Counted from the first letter of the stretch, positions 1 to 8,839 are shown. The stretch is DNA of 64,000 nt from Martinezella tropici (GCA_000799755.1 JUHI01000006.1:1-64000); one strand, 5' to 3'. Numbers and translations are program-made. Notes: a model not told the origin generated them from the sequence alone.

Positions 1-311
1 ATATGTTTGCGACGGTTCAGACTGGAAACATTCTCCTGGCGGATCGCGCCTACGACAGCGACAGCTTACGCCAAGGCCTCAAAGCACGAGGAGCGTGGGG
101 CTGCATCCGCCCCATGCCAAACCGCGTCAACATCCCCACCTTCAGCCCATGGCTCTACAAACAACGCAATGCCGTCGAGCGGTTCTTCAACAAACTCAAA
201 CACTTCCGTGCCGTCGCAACGCGATACGACAAACGCGACGACAATTTCCTCGCAGCCGTTCAGCTCGCATCAATTCGGATTTGGATACGATCTTATGAGT
301 CGGTCACCTAG
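1..311 (+). pseudogene. IS5-family transposase, 3' part only (cut by window edge)
   Basis: The open frame runs in from before the window and ends with TAG at 309-311. It holds the C-terminal half of a DDE transposase of the IS5/IS427 type. An Asp lies in the LADRAYDSD stretch (about residues 12-19) and the closing Glu in RNAVERFFNKLK (about residues 55-66), the usual spacing for the last two catalytic acids of this family. The Met at position 3 is probably internal. IS427-type elements often make the transposase by frameshifting between two frames, so this could be the second frame of a functional element. I could not define the terminal inverted repeat after 311. Confidence 0.8.
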
Positions 312-698
312 TCTTCGGGACGGAGAGCGATGTCCTCGATATGGAGGATGCAGTTGCCTTTGCCACCCTGGCCTTGCCGAGCGTCAACGGCCAGATGAGA
401 CGCGAATAAGCCGCGCGATTCGTGGGGCATATGCGTTGTTGGAGTACAAAACGCTGCCGGACATGGGCTCCATGGCTAGTGTACGCAAGGCTGAATGCTT
501 TTGAACGGGATCGAATCCGTCTGCATCGTTTCAGACTGTTTAGCTCCTGCTGAATCTTGGAGCATTGGGTGCCATTGGATCCCGACGACTCCAATGGCAC
601 GGCGTCAGACCTGCACCTATATATGGTATCAACACTCTAGCGATTGTCGTGATCATTGTTCCAGACCGCGGCTGTGCAATCAATGAAGTGACTAACGA
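312..698. other. Intergenic stretch without a recognisable gene
   Basis: About 390 bases lie between the transposase remnant and the XRE regulator. Short open frames exist on both strands, but none has a convincing start or a protein pattern I recognise. A short plus-strand frame from about 317 to 410 reads like coding sequence (acidic then hydrophobic) before a TAA, which may be the scar of a disrupted gene. The outer end of the insertion element should lie in the first tens of bases. Confidence 0.4.
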
Positions 699-1103
699 CT
701 AGTCGCGTCTTGGCAGCGTGCTGGAGGATATAAGAGCTATCAATTGCAGAAGCTCTACGATTTTCGACCTCACGCGTGGATCTCCAATCGCCAGAAAAGC
801 TTGGAACAGATCCGCGGACTGAGGTGAGCATTCAGGGAAGGCCGCGTTATCTGGGGGTTGCACAGTCTGCTGCTCGTCTTGCAGCAGGAACGAAACCGGC
901 ACATTTAGAGCTTTTGAAAGCGATATGAGGCGACTTGCGCCAACCGCGGAGTTCCCAGATTCATACTTCTGAATCTGCTGGAAGCTGACACCGACGGCGC
1001 TGCCCAATCTACTTTGGCTCCATCCAAGCGTCGTCCGAGCTCGCCGAATCCGCATTCCGACTGCTGTATCAATGCTATTCGGATTTCTGGCGGCACGCTT
1101 CAA
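699..1103 (-). CDS. XRE-family (Cro/CI-like) transcriptional regulator
   Basis: This 134-residue protein carries a classical helix-turn-helix of the XRE type at about residues 16-70. It starts with MRIRRARTTLGWSQSRLG and contains FQQIQKYESG, the recognition-helix region. The C-terminal 50 residues are family-variable and suggest no ligand domain. Similar small XRE proteins are frequent on rhizobial plasmids. The gene stands alone and no target operon can be assigned from sequence. The long upstream gap (1104-1619) contains dyads that could be sites for it or for the neighbouring LuxR protein. The start at 1103 precedes a normal-length XRE N-terminus. Confidence 0.8.
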   Translation of the reverse strand: MKRAARNPNSIDTAVGMRIRRARTTLGWSQSRLGSAVGVSFQQIQKYESGNSAVGASRLISLSKALNVPVSFLLQDEQQTVQPPDNAAFPECSPQSADLFQAFLAIGDPRVRSKIVELLQLIALISSSTLPRRD

Positions 1104-1309
1104 ACAATATCCTCAAAGCCGGCAGCTTGCGAAGCTCCGCAACGCCGTCACCATACATGCCCGATCATCCAACACTAATGCAGGAGGATGATAAGCGAGT
1201 CCTTTGGTCGATAAATGGATGTCGTGACTTAATTGCAGGTCGCAATTGCTGGCTGGGAGCCGTTTCCAACATCAGCATCGGAATCTAGCTCGATTTCAGT
1301 CGAATTTAA

Positions 1310-1327
1310 GGTACGGGACTCCGTACC
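1310..1327. repeat. 18-bp dyad, copy 1 (possible lux-type box)
   Basis: The sequence GGTACGGGACTCCGTACC is an inverted repeat with 7-bp arms around four bases. Lux-type boxes are usually 18-20 bp dyads. A second dyad with nearly the same arms ends at 1620. It lies about 205 bp upstream of the XRE gene start. The assignment to the LuxR protein is inference. Confidence 0.45.
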
Positions 1328-1549
1328 CTAATTTAGGCGCTTAAATAATCAGCGCTTTGCAATTTCCGACTTCCTATAACCATCGGCTGCCAATTGGGTG
1401 CCCAAGCGTTCTCGGGCGTGACGCTAAGCCTTCGACCCTCTTGATCAAGCTTATTTAACTGAAGTGCCCGCGATGGCGGAGCCGGTACGCCTGATCCATT
1501 TCCTTCTCGAAATCATGAATATTCTGGGCATCTATAATATGAAGCATGG

Positions 1550-1580
1550 GACAATCCTTTTTCTAGCGGGAAGGATTGTC
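1550..1580. repeat. 10-bp inverted repeat downstream of the luxR-type gene
   Basis: Perfect 10-bp arms GACAATCCTT and AAGGATTGTC are separated by 11 bases. The element lies 40 bases past the luxR-type stop on the minus strand. No T-run follows on either strand, so it may be a transcript-end stem-loop or an operator rather than an intrinsic terminator. Confidence 0.4.
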
Positions 1581-1602
1581 GGATGATCGTTGTATTGAAG
1601 CA

Positions 1603-1620
1603 GGTACGGAAAAGCGTACC
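1603..1620. repeat. 18-bp dyad, copy 2 (possible lux-type box)
   Basis: GGTACGGAAAAGCGTACC has the same outer arms and the same 18-bp length as the dyad at 1310-1327. It touches the luxR-type stop codon (TAG, complement of 1620-1622). With one more pair on each side, the arms are AGGTACG and CGTACCT. Confidence 0.45.
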
Positions 1621-2384
1621 TAGGAAATCAGGCCCGCTCTCAGCGCACTTGCGATCGCCTGGTTGGTATTGCGCGAACCGAGTTTGTCACGGCAGGAACG
1701 CATGTACTTGTCGACTGCATGATCCGAAATGCCGAGGCGCTCGGCAATCAGCCTTTCCTGCAACCCAGCGGCCGCCAGTTGCAGCACTTCCGTTTCTCGC
1801 TTCGTAAGCTTCGGTATGCCTACTCTCTGTAATGTGCGTCTGATCTGCAAGGCACGATAAATTGCAAAACTTGCCACCAGCGCGAGATTTTTCTTGCTCT
1901 CTGGAGAAAGGTCGAGCCGCTCTCCGGCAATCGAAAATCCCACATGGTCGCCCTCTAAGCTCGGTAAGCTCACCGTAAAGCCCTCCTTCAACCCAAAGTC
2001 AGCGGCTTCGCCCATGATCTTCGAGCCTGAACGATATTGAGCGACTTCCTCGCCATTCCAGCAAAATTGTTCGACCCCATGGCGAACAAGCTGGATGGTC
2101 GGGTCTTTGAACAGGTAGTTCATGGAGAAATAGCGAGCCGACCAGTCGTTTGGCCAGGCATTGATGAGGATGTGGCCGATCTGTTGTCGCTTGGTGGCAC
2201 CCGCCTGGGGCATGGTGCCGGCCAAGAGATTGGTCGCGCCGAACGGCTCTACATACCGTATAACGACATCCGCCAGCTGCTCCTGTGTCACACACAGATC
2301 GAGTTCAGTGAGCAAACAATGCAGTCTCTCAAGGTTTCTGTTCGGAATTATGGGATCGCCGGGTAGTATCCATTGCTTTGACAT
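1620..2384 (-). CDS. LuxR-family quorum-sensing regulator (LuxR solo)
   Basis: The 254-residue protein has an N-terminal autoinducer-binding domain (about 20-165) and a C-terminal LuxR winged helix (about 188-250, starting KLTKRETEVLQLAA). Lined up on TraR, the acyl-homoserine-lactone contacts appear at matching spacing: W81, Y85, D94, P95, W109, with a Gly at 135. The ligand pocket therefore looks intact. No luxI-type synthase is present in the window, so it probably listens to a signal made elsewhere in the genome or by other cells. The targets are unknown; two 18-bp dyads just downstream are candidates. Confidence 0.9.
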   Translation of the reverse strand: MSKQWILPGDPIIPNRNLERLHCLLTELDLCVTQEQLADVVIRYVEPFGATNLLAGTMPQAGATKRQQIGHILINAWPNDWSARYFSMNYLFKDPTIQLVRHGVEQFCWNGEEVAQYRSGSKIMGEAADFGLKEGFTVSLPSLEGDHVGFSIAGERLDLSPESKKNLALVASFAIYRALQIRRTLQRVGIPKLTKRETEVLQLAAAGLQERLIAERLGISDHAVDKYMRSCRDKLGSRNTNQAIASALRAGLIS

Positions 2385-2763
2385 GGAGGCTCTTCATAGT
2401 TTGTGGTGAGAACGCCGATCAACATCACGCCCCGATACGATGGCATACTCTCGTCGGCGACTTTCCATAGCTGACGCCGATATACTGCTCGACTTGACTG
2501 CTTTGCCAAAGCATCGCGTGGGTGCAACCATTTACGACGAATGGGTTGCATCAGAGTATTGGCACATATGAAACAACCGAACGAGTTCGAGCAAGGCCTG
2601 AACAAGCGGCTCTGAGAGGCTGGACGCCTTCCGACGACAGCCATGTGCCAGAATGGGGACCTTGCTCACCACCTAGAGGAAGTTCATGGTCTCAGGTCGA
2701 AAACCAACGGAGGAGATTGAGACACCCGACATCACGAAGGTATTTTGCCATCGATTCTCGCTC
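2385..2763. other. Intergenic stretch, no supported gene
   Basis: About 380 bases between the start of the luxR-type gene and the end of the LysR gene. It must contain the luxR-type promoter. Open frames here have neither a good ribosome site nor a familiar protein pattern. I see no repeat of the GGTACGG dyad and no strong terminator. Confidence 0.4.
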
Positions 2764-3663
2764 TCACTGCCGCTGCAATCTGAGGCGGGCTTCCGCGACG
2801 AAACGCTCCAGTAGCGCGTTTCGATTGGCGGGTGACCAGAACAGCGCGAGCCTGTGATTGCAAAGCGCAGGTTCGGTCTTCTTCAGAACAAGCTCTCTCA
2901 GGATCGGGTTTGCCCCTTCAGACAGGAGGCATGCTCCCACGCCCGCGGCCGTCAGCGCCATCTGCGACTGCGTCGTCGCCACATCGGCATGGACAATCCG
3001 TGGCACAATGCCGAGCGCACGCAGCGCCTCAAGCTGGTGATCGTAATGCGCTCGATGATACTCCCGGGGAGCAAGGACGATGTCCAGTTGCTCCAAATCC
3101 TTGGCGTGAAGCGCTGGCTTACCGGCAAGGGGATGGCGCTTCGGGAGGCAAATGAGATAGGGCGCCTCCCATATCGGCAGCGATATCATTTCATCCAGCA
3201 GACGGTCTGGTGTGGGCAGTGACAGAAAGCCGGCATCGATCTCGCCTTCGTTGAGCTTGTCGCTCATCTGCTCTGCCGTCATTTCCACGAGGAATAGCTG
3301 TGCGTCTCTTGCTACCTCGCGAAAGGAAGCAAGCAGTTCGGTAACGGCCGGATAGGACATGTAGCTTGGAATTCCGATCCGAAGCTCCTTCTTGTCGTCG
3401 TGGCTGTCGAGAAGATCAATCGTTTCGTCCAGAAGTCCCAGAATCCGGCTTGCGCGCCCTGCGAGCAGTTCGCCTCGGGCCGTCAGCCGAAGCAACCGCG
3501 TGCCGCGTTCGACCAGAATGACGCCGAGCGTTGCTTCGAGTTGCGCGATCTGATGGCTCAACGTCGGCTGGCTGATGGCCAGGGCCTGTGCGGCACGGCC
3601 AAACCCGCCGCATCGCTTCAATTCCACGAGATAGATGAGTTGGCGCAGGCTGATCCGCCGCAA
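2764..3663 (-). CDS. LysR-family transcriptional regulator of the adjacent hydrolase/ABC operon
   Basis: The 299-residue protein has a LysR winged helix at about residues 4-62 (LRQLIYLVELKRCGGFGRAAQ, then SQPTLSHQIAQLE) and a LysR substrate-binding domain at about 90-295. Its length is normal. It is transcribed away from the metallo-beta-lactamase-fold/ABC operon, with a clear T-N11-A dyad in the gap. It is therefore probably the operon's regulator and autoregulated, the usual arrangement for this family. The effector is unknown. The N-terminus follows the standard pattern, so the start is likely right. Confidence 0.88.
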   Translation of the reverse strand: MRRISLRQLIYLVELKRCGGFGRAAQALAISQPTLSHQIAQLEATLGVILVERGTRLLRLTARGELLAGRASRILGLLDETIDLLDSHDDKKELRIGIPSYMSYPAVTELLASFREVARDAQLFLVEMTAEQMSDKLNEGEIDAGFLSLPTPDRLLDEMISLPIWEAPYLICLPKRHPLAGKPALHAKDLEQLDIVLAPREYHRAHYDHQLEALRALGIVPRIVHADVATTQSQMALTAAGVGACLLSEGANPILRELVLKKTEPALCNHRLALFWSPANRNALLERFVAEARLRLQRQ

Positions 3664-3732
3664 TCGTTGTGTCGTAGGCGAGAAATGGGTGGGCTTAGCT
3701 ATGGCGTGTCTCCTGGTCGGGCCTGAGCGCTA

Positions 3733-3751
3733 TCATAGATACTTTCTATGA
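3733..3751. promoter_or_regulatory. LysR-type operator (T-N11-A dyad)
   Basis: TCATAGA-TACTT-TCTATGA is a perfect 7-bp-arm dyad in the divergent gap. T3736 and A3748 satisfy the T-N11-A rule of LysR sites. Its position immediately before the first possible GTG start at 3759 argues that translation of the hydrolase begins further in, at 3834. Confidence 0.6.
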
Positions 3752-3833
3752 GAGGCGTGTGAAAACAATCGAACTGTCACGATACGGTTATCCTAAGTCC
3801 ATAGAGGCCCGTTGCATAATCGAGGATGCAAGT

Positions 3834-4676
3834 GTGGCTGTGACAAGCAGATCGTTGACAGTGTTGGGTTCGTCGGCAGGCTTTCCGATTTCGGGCTTTG
3901 CCTGCTCGGGTTATCTCGCTCGCATTGCCGGCCAGCGCCTGTTGCTAGACTGCGGTCCCGGTATTGCCGGCGCGCTGATCGGCGCGGATGCGACGGCCGG
4001 CGTGGATGGCGTGATCATCAGCCATCTGCATCCAGATCATGTACTTGATCTCATCCCGCTTGGCTATGCGTTGATGACCGAATGGCTGACGGAAGGCCGC
4101 ACCCAGCCGGTGCCGGTCTATCTGCCGCCCGGCGGATTGGAATTCCTGCAGAAGCTCTCCGATCTCTTCGGTCATCGCAATTGGCGCTTTGAGGAAAATG
4201 GCGGCAATGCCGGATACAAGGCACTCGGCGCAGCTCTTGCCCGCGGCGAAGACTGGCTGCTGACCGTATTCGATGCACGCGAATACGAGCCGGGCGACGA
4301 TATCGTCCTTGACGGGACGACCGTTGCGACCTTTCCGGTCGATCACCGCATCCCGACCGCCGCGATGCGCATCAGGTTCGAAGGCGCCGATCTCGTTTAC
4401 TCCGCCGATACCCGCTTCCTTCCGGCGCTGGGGGATTTTGCCGCCGGCACCGACCTCTTCCTTGTCGATGCGCATTTTTCAGGCCCGAAGGCTCCCGGCG
4501 GCCTGCACATGACGCCGGCAGATGCCGGACATCTCGCGACGATCGCGAATGCCAAGCGGCTCGTCCTTTGCCATCTCGGCGCGCCTGAAGACTGTGCCTC
4601 GGCGCAGCAGGCGGCGGCGGCGCATTTCAGCGGTGCAATTCATACGGCCTTCGACACGCGGGAGTACAGCCTGTGA
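3834..4676 (+). CDS. Metallo-beta-lactamase-fold hydrolase, first gene of an ABC-transport operon
   Basis: With GTG at 3834 the product has 280 residues. I prefer this start to the upstream GTG at 3759 because GAGG lies 8 bases before it, the fold begins at once (SLTVLGSSAG), and a LysR dyad sits right before 3759. The metal motif is H64-L-H66-P-D68-H69, with further His and Asp in FPVDH, YSADTRF and LCHLG, so a two-metal hydrolase of the RNase Z/PhnP type is likely. These enzymes cut phosphodiesters, lactones or thioesters. The GTGA overlap with the permease gene and the downstream phosphatase suggest it processes the imported compound. Confidence 0.8.
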   Translation: MAVTSRSLTVLGSSAGFPISGFACSGYLARIAGQRLLLDCGPGIAGALIGADATAGVDGVIISHLHPDHVLDLIPLGYALMTEWLTEGRTQPVPVYLPPGGLEFLQKLSDLFGHRNWRFEENGGNAGYKALGAALARGEDWLLTVFDAREYEPGDDIVLDGTTVATFPVDHRIPTAAMRIRFEGADLVYSADTRFLPALGDFAAGTDLFLVDAHFSGPKAPGGLHMTPADAGHLATIANAKRLVLCHLGAPEDCASAQQAAAAHFSGAIHTAFDTREYSL

Positions 4677-5596
4677 CGCAGCCGAGCGCCCGCCTACTGA
4701 CGCCGATCGCGGCGCCGGCACCCGGCATCGGCGAGCGTGCCGCACCTTTTGTGCTGGTCGCACCGATGCTGGCATTGCTGATCGTCTTCACCATCCTGCC
4801 CTGCCTGCTGACGCTGGTGCTGGCCTTCTTCGAAACCGACATTCTTGCCGGCACCATCCGCTTCGTCGGCCTTTCGAATTTCGCCAAGGCCTTTGCGCGC
4901 GGCGACCTCGTCAACAGCATCGGAGTGACGCTGTTCTACATGGCACTCACCGTACCCACCTCGATGATATTCGGCTTGCTCGTAGCGCTCGGCATCAACA
5001 GCCTCGGCCACGGCCGGGTCTTCTGGCGAGCTGTCTACTTCCTCCCGGTCGCCGCGACCCTGGTCGCGATGTCGATCGTGTGGCGCTGGATGTTTGTCGG
5101 CCGGCGCGGTCTGATAGACCACATGCTCGGGCCGTTGACAGGCATAACCGACTGGCTGAATTCGCCGGGGTTGGCGCTTCCCGCCGTCGCCGTCGTCGGC
5201 AATTGGCAACAGATTGGCTTCATCGCCATACTTTATCTTGCAGCACTCGCCGCCGTGCCGCGCCATCAGCTTGAGGCTGCCCGCGTCGACGGCGCCAATG
5301 GCTGGAACCGCTTCTGGCACGTCACATGGCCAGCCATCGGCCCCACGACTGTTTTCGCCGGCATCATCACGTCAGTAAACGCCATGCGCGTCTTCGACAG
5401 CGTGTCGACCATGACCGGCGGCGGCCCCTCGCGTCATTCGCAAACGCTTGCACATCTGATGTGGGAGCGCGGCATATATTTCTTCGATATTGGCGGCGGT
5501 TCCGTCGTCACCCTGGTCCTCGTCGCGCTGGCGCTTATCGCCACCTTCCTTCAGCGCGTCCTGACGGCTCGTCTTGAAAAGGCAGGCTCCCGATGA
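4673..5596 (+). CDS. ABC importer permease, UgpA/MalF type
   Basis: This 307-residue membrane protein has about six hydrophobic segments. Its cytoplasmic EAA loop (EAARVDGANGWNRFWHVTWP) is the docking site for the ATPase in CUT1-type importers. The gene overlaps its upstream neighbour by GTGA and the next permease by ATGA, so translation is coupled. It would pair with the second permease to form the channel for a sugar, polyol or glycerol-phosphate-like substrate. The substrate cannot be read from the permease itself. Confidence 0.9.
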   Translation: MTQPSARLLTPIAAPAPGIGERAAPFVLVAPMLALLIVFTILPCLLTLVLAFFETDILAGTIRFVGLSNFAKAFARGDLVNSIGVTLFYMALTVPTSMIFGLLVALGINSLGHGRVFWRAVYFLPVAATLVAMSIVWRWMFVGRRGLIDHMLGPLTGITDWLNSPGLALPAVAVVGNWQQIGFIAILYLAALAAVPRHQLEAARVDGANGWNRFWHVTWPAIGPTTVFAGIITSVNAMRVFDSVSTMTGGGPSRHSQTLAHLMWERGIYFFDIGGGSVVTLVLVALALIATFLQRVLTARLEKAGSR

Positions 5597-6438
5597 TCCC
5601 CACTTCCACACGCGGTCGCTATCTCCTGCAGCAGGGTAGCATTCATCTCGCCCTCGCCATCGGCGCCGTATTCATGCTGCTGCCGTTCTGGCTGATGCTG
5701 CGCACGTCGTTCACGCCGCCTGACGATATTTTCCGCGGCAATCTGCTCGCCTTGCCTGCCTTCACGCTGGAAAACTACGCGCGCGTCTTCGAGGACGTGC
5801 CGATCCTGCGCTACTATTTCAACGGTATCGTCGTGGTCGTCGCGATCTTCATCGGGCAGGTCGCGGTTTGCGTGCCTGCGGCCTATGCGCTGTCCAGGCT
5901 CCGGTTTACGGGACAGGCTCTGAGCCTCTGGCTTGTGCTCGCCGCGATGATGGTGCCCTATCAGGTTACCGCCATTCCAGTCTATGTGCTGCTGTCGCAA
6001 CTCGGTCTCGTCAACAGCTACGGCGCGCTCATCCTGCCCTTTTTGAGTTCCGCATTCAGCGTCTTCCTATTACGCCAATTCTTTCTCTCGATACCACAAT
6101 CCGTGTTCGAGTCGGCAAGACTCGACGGCGCCTCGCCCTTTCGCATTCTTTGGCACATCGTCTTCCCAATGGCGCGGCCGGCAATCACAACGTTCGGCAT
6201 CTTCAGCTTCGTATCGCATTGGAACGACTATTTCTGGCCATCCTTCGTGCTGCGCAACGATTATGCCGCAACCGTGCCCTTCGGCATCGTCCGCTTTCTC
6301 GATCAGGAGCTCGGATCGGAATACGGGCCGCAGATGGCCGCCGCCACCCTGACCGTTCTTCCATTGCTGGTCGGCTTCCTGTTGGCGCAGCGGCAATTCA
6401 TTGCCGGCATGTCGATGACATCCGGCCAGGTCGACTGA
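5593..6438 (+). CDS. ABC importer permease, UgpE/MalG type
   Basis: The 281-residue protein has six likely membrane spans and the EAA loop ESARLDGASPFRILWHIVFP at about two thirds of its length. It is the partner of the preceding permease. The start overlaps the preceding stop (ATGA at 5593-5596). The binding-protein gene follows after 29 bases. Confidence 0.9.
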   Translation: MIPTSTRGRYLLQQGSIHLALAIGAVFMLLPFWLMLRTSFTPPDDIFRGNLLALPAFTLENYARVFEDVPILRYYFNGIVVVVAIFIGQVAVCVPAAYALSRLRFTGQALSLWLVLAAMMVPYQVTAIPVYVLLSQLGLVNSYGALILPFLSSAFSVFLLRQFFLSIPQSVFESARLDGASPFRILWHIVFPMARPAITTFGIFSFVSHWNDYFWPSFVLRNDYAATVPFGIVRFLDQELGSEYGPQMAAATLTVLPLLVGFLLAQRQFIAGMSMTSGQVD

Positions 6439-6467
6439 AAATCCCTTTCCACTTCGGAGTTTTATCA

Positions 6468-7727
6468 ATGACCCGTCTGATTTCGGCCACTGCGGTCGCC
6501 ACCATTTCACTCGCTCTCCTTCCTGCATTTGCAGCGGCAGCCGGAGACCTCCGTTTCGTCTCCGGTCAGGAAAAGCAGAACGGCGCCGTGCTCAAGCAGA
6601 TCTTCGATACCTATAACGGCACGAAGCCTGCATCTTCTGTGAAGCTTGAGCTCGACAACAAATCCGACCTCGATACGACGCAGAAGGTGCTCGCCGATAT
6701 CGTGGCGGGCACGACGCCGGACGCCGTGCGCGTAACGGGTGCGGTTCTTCGCCCTTACGTCGATTCTGGCCGCGCACAGCCGCTTGACGATTGCCTGGCA
6801 TCAGCGCCGGAGCTTGCGGCACAGTTGGACAAGGGTCTGCTCGACGACTTCCGCGTCAACGGCAAGCTCTATGCCATGCCCTGGTATGTCACTTTGCCGG
6901 CGCTATTCATCAATACCGACGCCTTCAAGGCAGCCGGCCTCGACCCGGCAAATCCTCCGAAGAATTGGACGGAACTGGAGGCCGCTGCCGCCAAACTCAG
7001 CGACAAGGCCAACAACAAGTTCGGCGTGCTGATGTATATGCCCAACACCTACATGTTTGAGGGGCAGCTCGCCTCTGCAGGTGGTGCCATGGTCGGTGCG
7101 GACGGCAAGTCCGGTGTCGGCAATGCGGCAGGCGTCGAGGTGATGAGCTATATGCGTGGCCTGGTCGAAAAGGGCTACATGCCAGCCGTTTCGCCGGGCA
7201 CCTTCTGGGGCGAGGCCGGCCGGATGTTCCAGGCCGGCGAGGTGGCGATGCTCCTGAGTTCGTCCTCTGGCTATACCAGCCTTGTGCCGAAGGCTTCCTT
7301 CAAAGTGGCGCTGGCGCCGATGCCGGCCAAGGACGGCGCAACGCCGGTGACCATGGCATCGGCCAACGGCTTTGTCATGTTGGCGACGGACCCTGCCCGC
7401 AAGGAAGCAACCTGCAAGGCGCTGCTATCGCTCGTCACTCCCGAAAGCGTCGCCTTGACGGTGAAGGCGACGGCCTCTTCGCCGGTCAACGTGACGACAG
7501 TCGCAAAACCGGAGCTGCTTGGCGATTTCTACGCCCAGAACCCCGAGCTCAAGGTCCTCAACACGCAGAAAAGCCAGAATTGGTACACCCTGCCCGGCAA
7601 GGCCAACAACGAGTTCCAATCCAATTTCGGCGATACCCAGTACGAAATCCTGACGGGTGCGACCTCGGCTCAGGATGGCATGAAGCGCCTCGCCGGCATC
7701 ATGGACGATCTGAACGGCGCAAAGTGA
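6468..7727 (+). CDS. Extracellular solute-binding protein, family 1 (UgpB-like)
   Basis: The true start is ATG at 6468, preceded by GGAG. It gives 419 residues with a Sec signal peptide of about 23-25 residues ending in a run of alanines (AFAAAAG). The mature part is a family 1 binding protein that would capture the substrate in the periplasm for the adjacent permeases. The frame stays open far upstream into the permease gene, but that extension overlaps it in another frame and is not real. The ATPase gene follows 11 bases after the stop. Confidence 0.88.
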   Translation: MTRLISATAVATISLALLPAFAAAAGDLRFVSGQEKQNGAVLKQIFDTYNGTKPASSVKLELDNKSDLDTTQKVLADIVAGTTPDAVRVTGAVLRPYVDSGRAQPLDDCLASAPELAAQLDKGLLDDFRVNGKLYAMPWYVTLPALFINTDAFKAAGLDPANPPKNWTELEAAAAKLSDKANNKFGVLMYMPNTYMFEGQLASAGGAMVGADGKSGVGNAAGVEVMSYMRGLVEKGYMPAVSPGTFWGEAGRMFQAGEVAMLLSSSSGYTSLVPKASFKVALAPMPAKDGATPVTMASANGFVMLATDPARKEATCKALLSLVTPESVALTVKATASSPVNVTTVAKPELLGDFYAQNPELKVLNTQKSQNWYTLPGKANNEFQSNFGDTQYEILTGATSAQDGMKRLAGIMDDLNGAK

Positions 7728-7738
7728 GAGCAGCACCC

Positions 7739-8839
7739 ATGACCATCGCCATGACATGCGGGGCAACAGGTGTCTCCGCACCGCAGGCCGTCACCGTTCA
7801 TGGCCTGACGAAACTCTGGCCGGGCGCTCAGCGCCCGGTCTTTGACCAGCTCGACGTGAATTGCCCGGCGGGCGGTGTCACTGTCATCGTCGGCCCTTCC
7901 GGCTGCGGCAAGACCACGCTCTTGCGCTGCCTCTGCGGACTTGAAACCGCGACCTCTGGAACCATTCGTTTCGGTGAGCGTGATGTCACACAGGTTGATC
8001 CGCAGCGCCGTGGAGTGGCGATGGTGTTTCAAAATTATGCGCTTTATCCTGCCAAGACGGTGTTCGAGAACATCGCATTTCCGCTGCGCATGGCCGGCCT
8101 TGGCAAGCCGGAGATTGACCGGCGTGTTCGTGCCGCAGCGCAGCTCGCCCGCATCGACACACTGCTGGAGCGTCTGCCGGCCCAGCTCTCGGGCGGCCAG
8201 CGCCAACGCGTCGGCATTGCGCGCGCGATCGTGCGTGGTCCGGGCGTGCTTCTGATGGATGAACCTCTCTCCAATCTCGACACGAAATTGCGGATCGAGA
8301 TGCGTGCGGAACTCGCATCTCTGCAACGCGAAATCGGTGCGACGACGGTCTATGTGACGCATGATCAGACGGAGGCACTTGCCCTTGCCGATCATCTGGT
8401 GGTGATGCGCGACGGGCATATCGAGCAGCAAGGCAAGCCGGAAACCATCTTTTCTCAGCCAGCCAACAGCTTCGTTGCCGACTTCCTCGGTTCGATGAAC
8501 CTGGCGCCGGTGGAGATCGAAGAGGGCAGATCGAAGATCGGCGGTGAGGACATCCACCTGCCGACATCGGCGAGTCCGTTGCAGAAATTCATCCTGGGTT
8601 TTCGCAGCGAGGATGTGAGGCTTGTTTCGGAGGGAGAGGGACTACGCCTGACTGCTCTGGTACGCCGTTCGGAACTGATGGGCGTGGAGAGGTTGATACA
8701 TCTCGAATGCGGCGGTTGGCGGTTTCGCGCCCGGCTTGCCGAGGCACTAGAACCCGGCGCCAGCGTGGACCTTTTCGTTGCCGCCGAGCGTCTTCACTAT
8801 TTCGACGCAAACGGCCACCGCATGGAGAATCGGACCTAA
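7739..8839 (+). CDS. ABC importer ATPase, UgpC/MalK type
   Basis: The start is ATG 7739, giving 366 residues. Visible motifs are Walker A GPSGCGKTT, the signature LSGGQRQR, Walker B VLLMDEPLSN and the switch His in YVTHDQTEA, followed by a C-terminal regulatory OB-type domain. In the stretch after the Q-loop it has ALYPAKTV where family members often have LYPHMTV, a small departure. It energises the two permeases before it. The stop shares one base with the start of the HAD gene (TAATG). Confidence 0.92.
   Translation: MTIAMTCGATGVSAPQAVTVHGLTKLWPGAQRPVFDQLDVNCPAGGVTVIVGPSGCGKTTLLRCLCGLETATSGTIRFGERDVTQVDPQRRGVAMVFQNYALYPAKTVFENIAFPLRMAGLGKPEIDRRVRAAAQLARIDTLLERLPAQLSGGQRQRVGIARAIVRGPGVLLMDEPLSNLDTKLRIEMRAELASLQREIGATTVYVTHDQTEALALADHLVVMRDGHIEQQGKPETIFSQPANSFVADFLGSMNLAPVEIEEGRSKIGGEDIHLPTSASPLQKFILGFRSEDVRLVSEGEGLRLTALVRRSELMGVERLIHLECGGWRFRARLAEALEPGASVDLFVAAERLHYFDANGHRMENRT

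Larger units (their letters stand above)
1104..1619. promoter_or_regulatory. Long regulatory gap between the XRE and luxR-type genes
   Basis: Roughly 515 bases with no supported gene, AT-richer than the surrounding coding DNA. It contains three inverted repeats, two of them matching 18-bp dyads. Because the XRE gene is read leftwards from 1103 and the luxR-type gene ends at 1620, this gap holds the XRE promoter and the end of the luxR-type transcript. Confidence 0.5.

Noticed and set aside
2348..2644. Minus-strand frame of 98 codons between the luxR and LysR genes
   Set aside because: No ribosome site, no recognisable domain and overlap with the luxR-type start; treated as non-coding.
5868..6467. 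N-terminal extension of the UgpB-like binding protein frame
   Set aside because: The extension overlaps the permease gene in another frame; the signal peptide and GGAG site mark ATG 6468 as the start.
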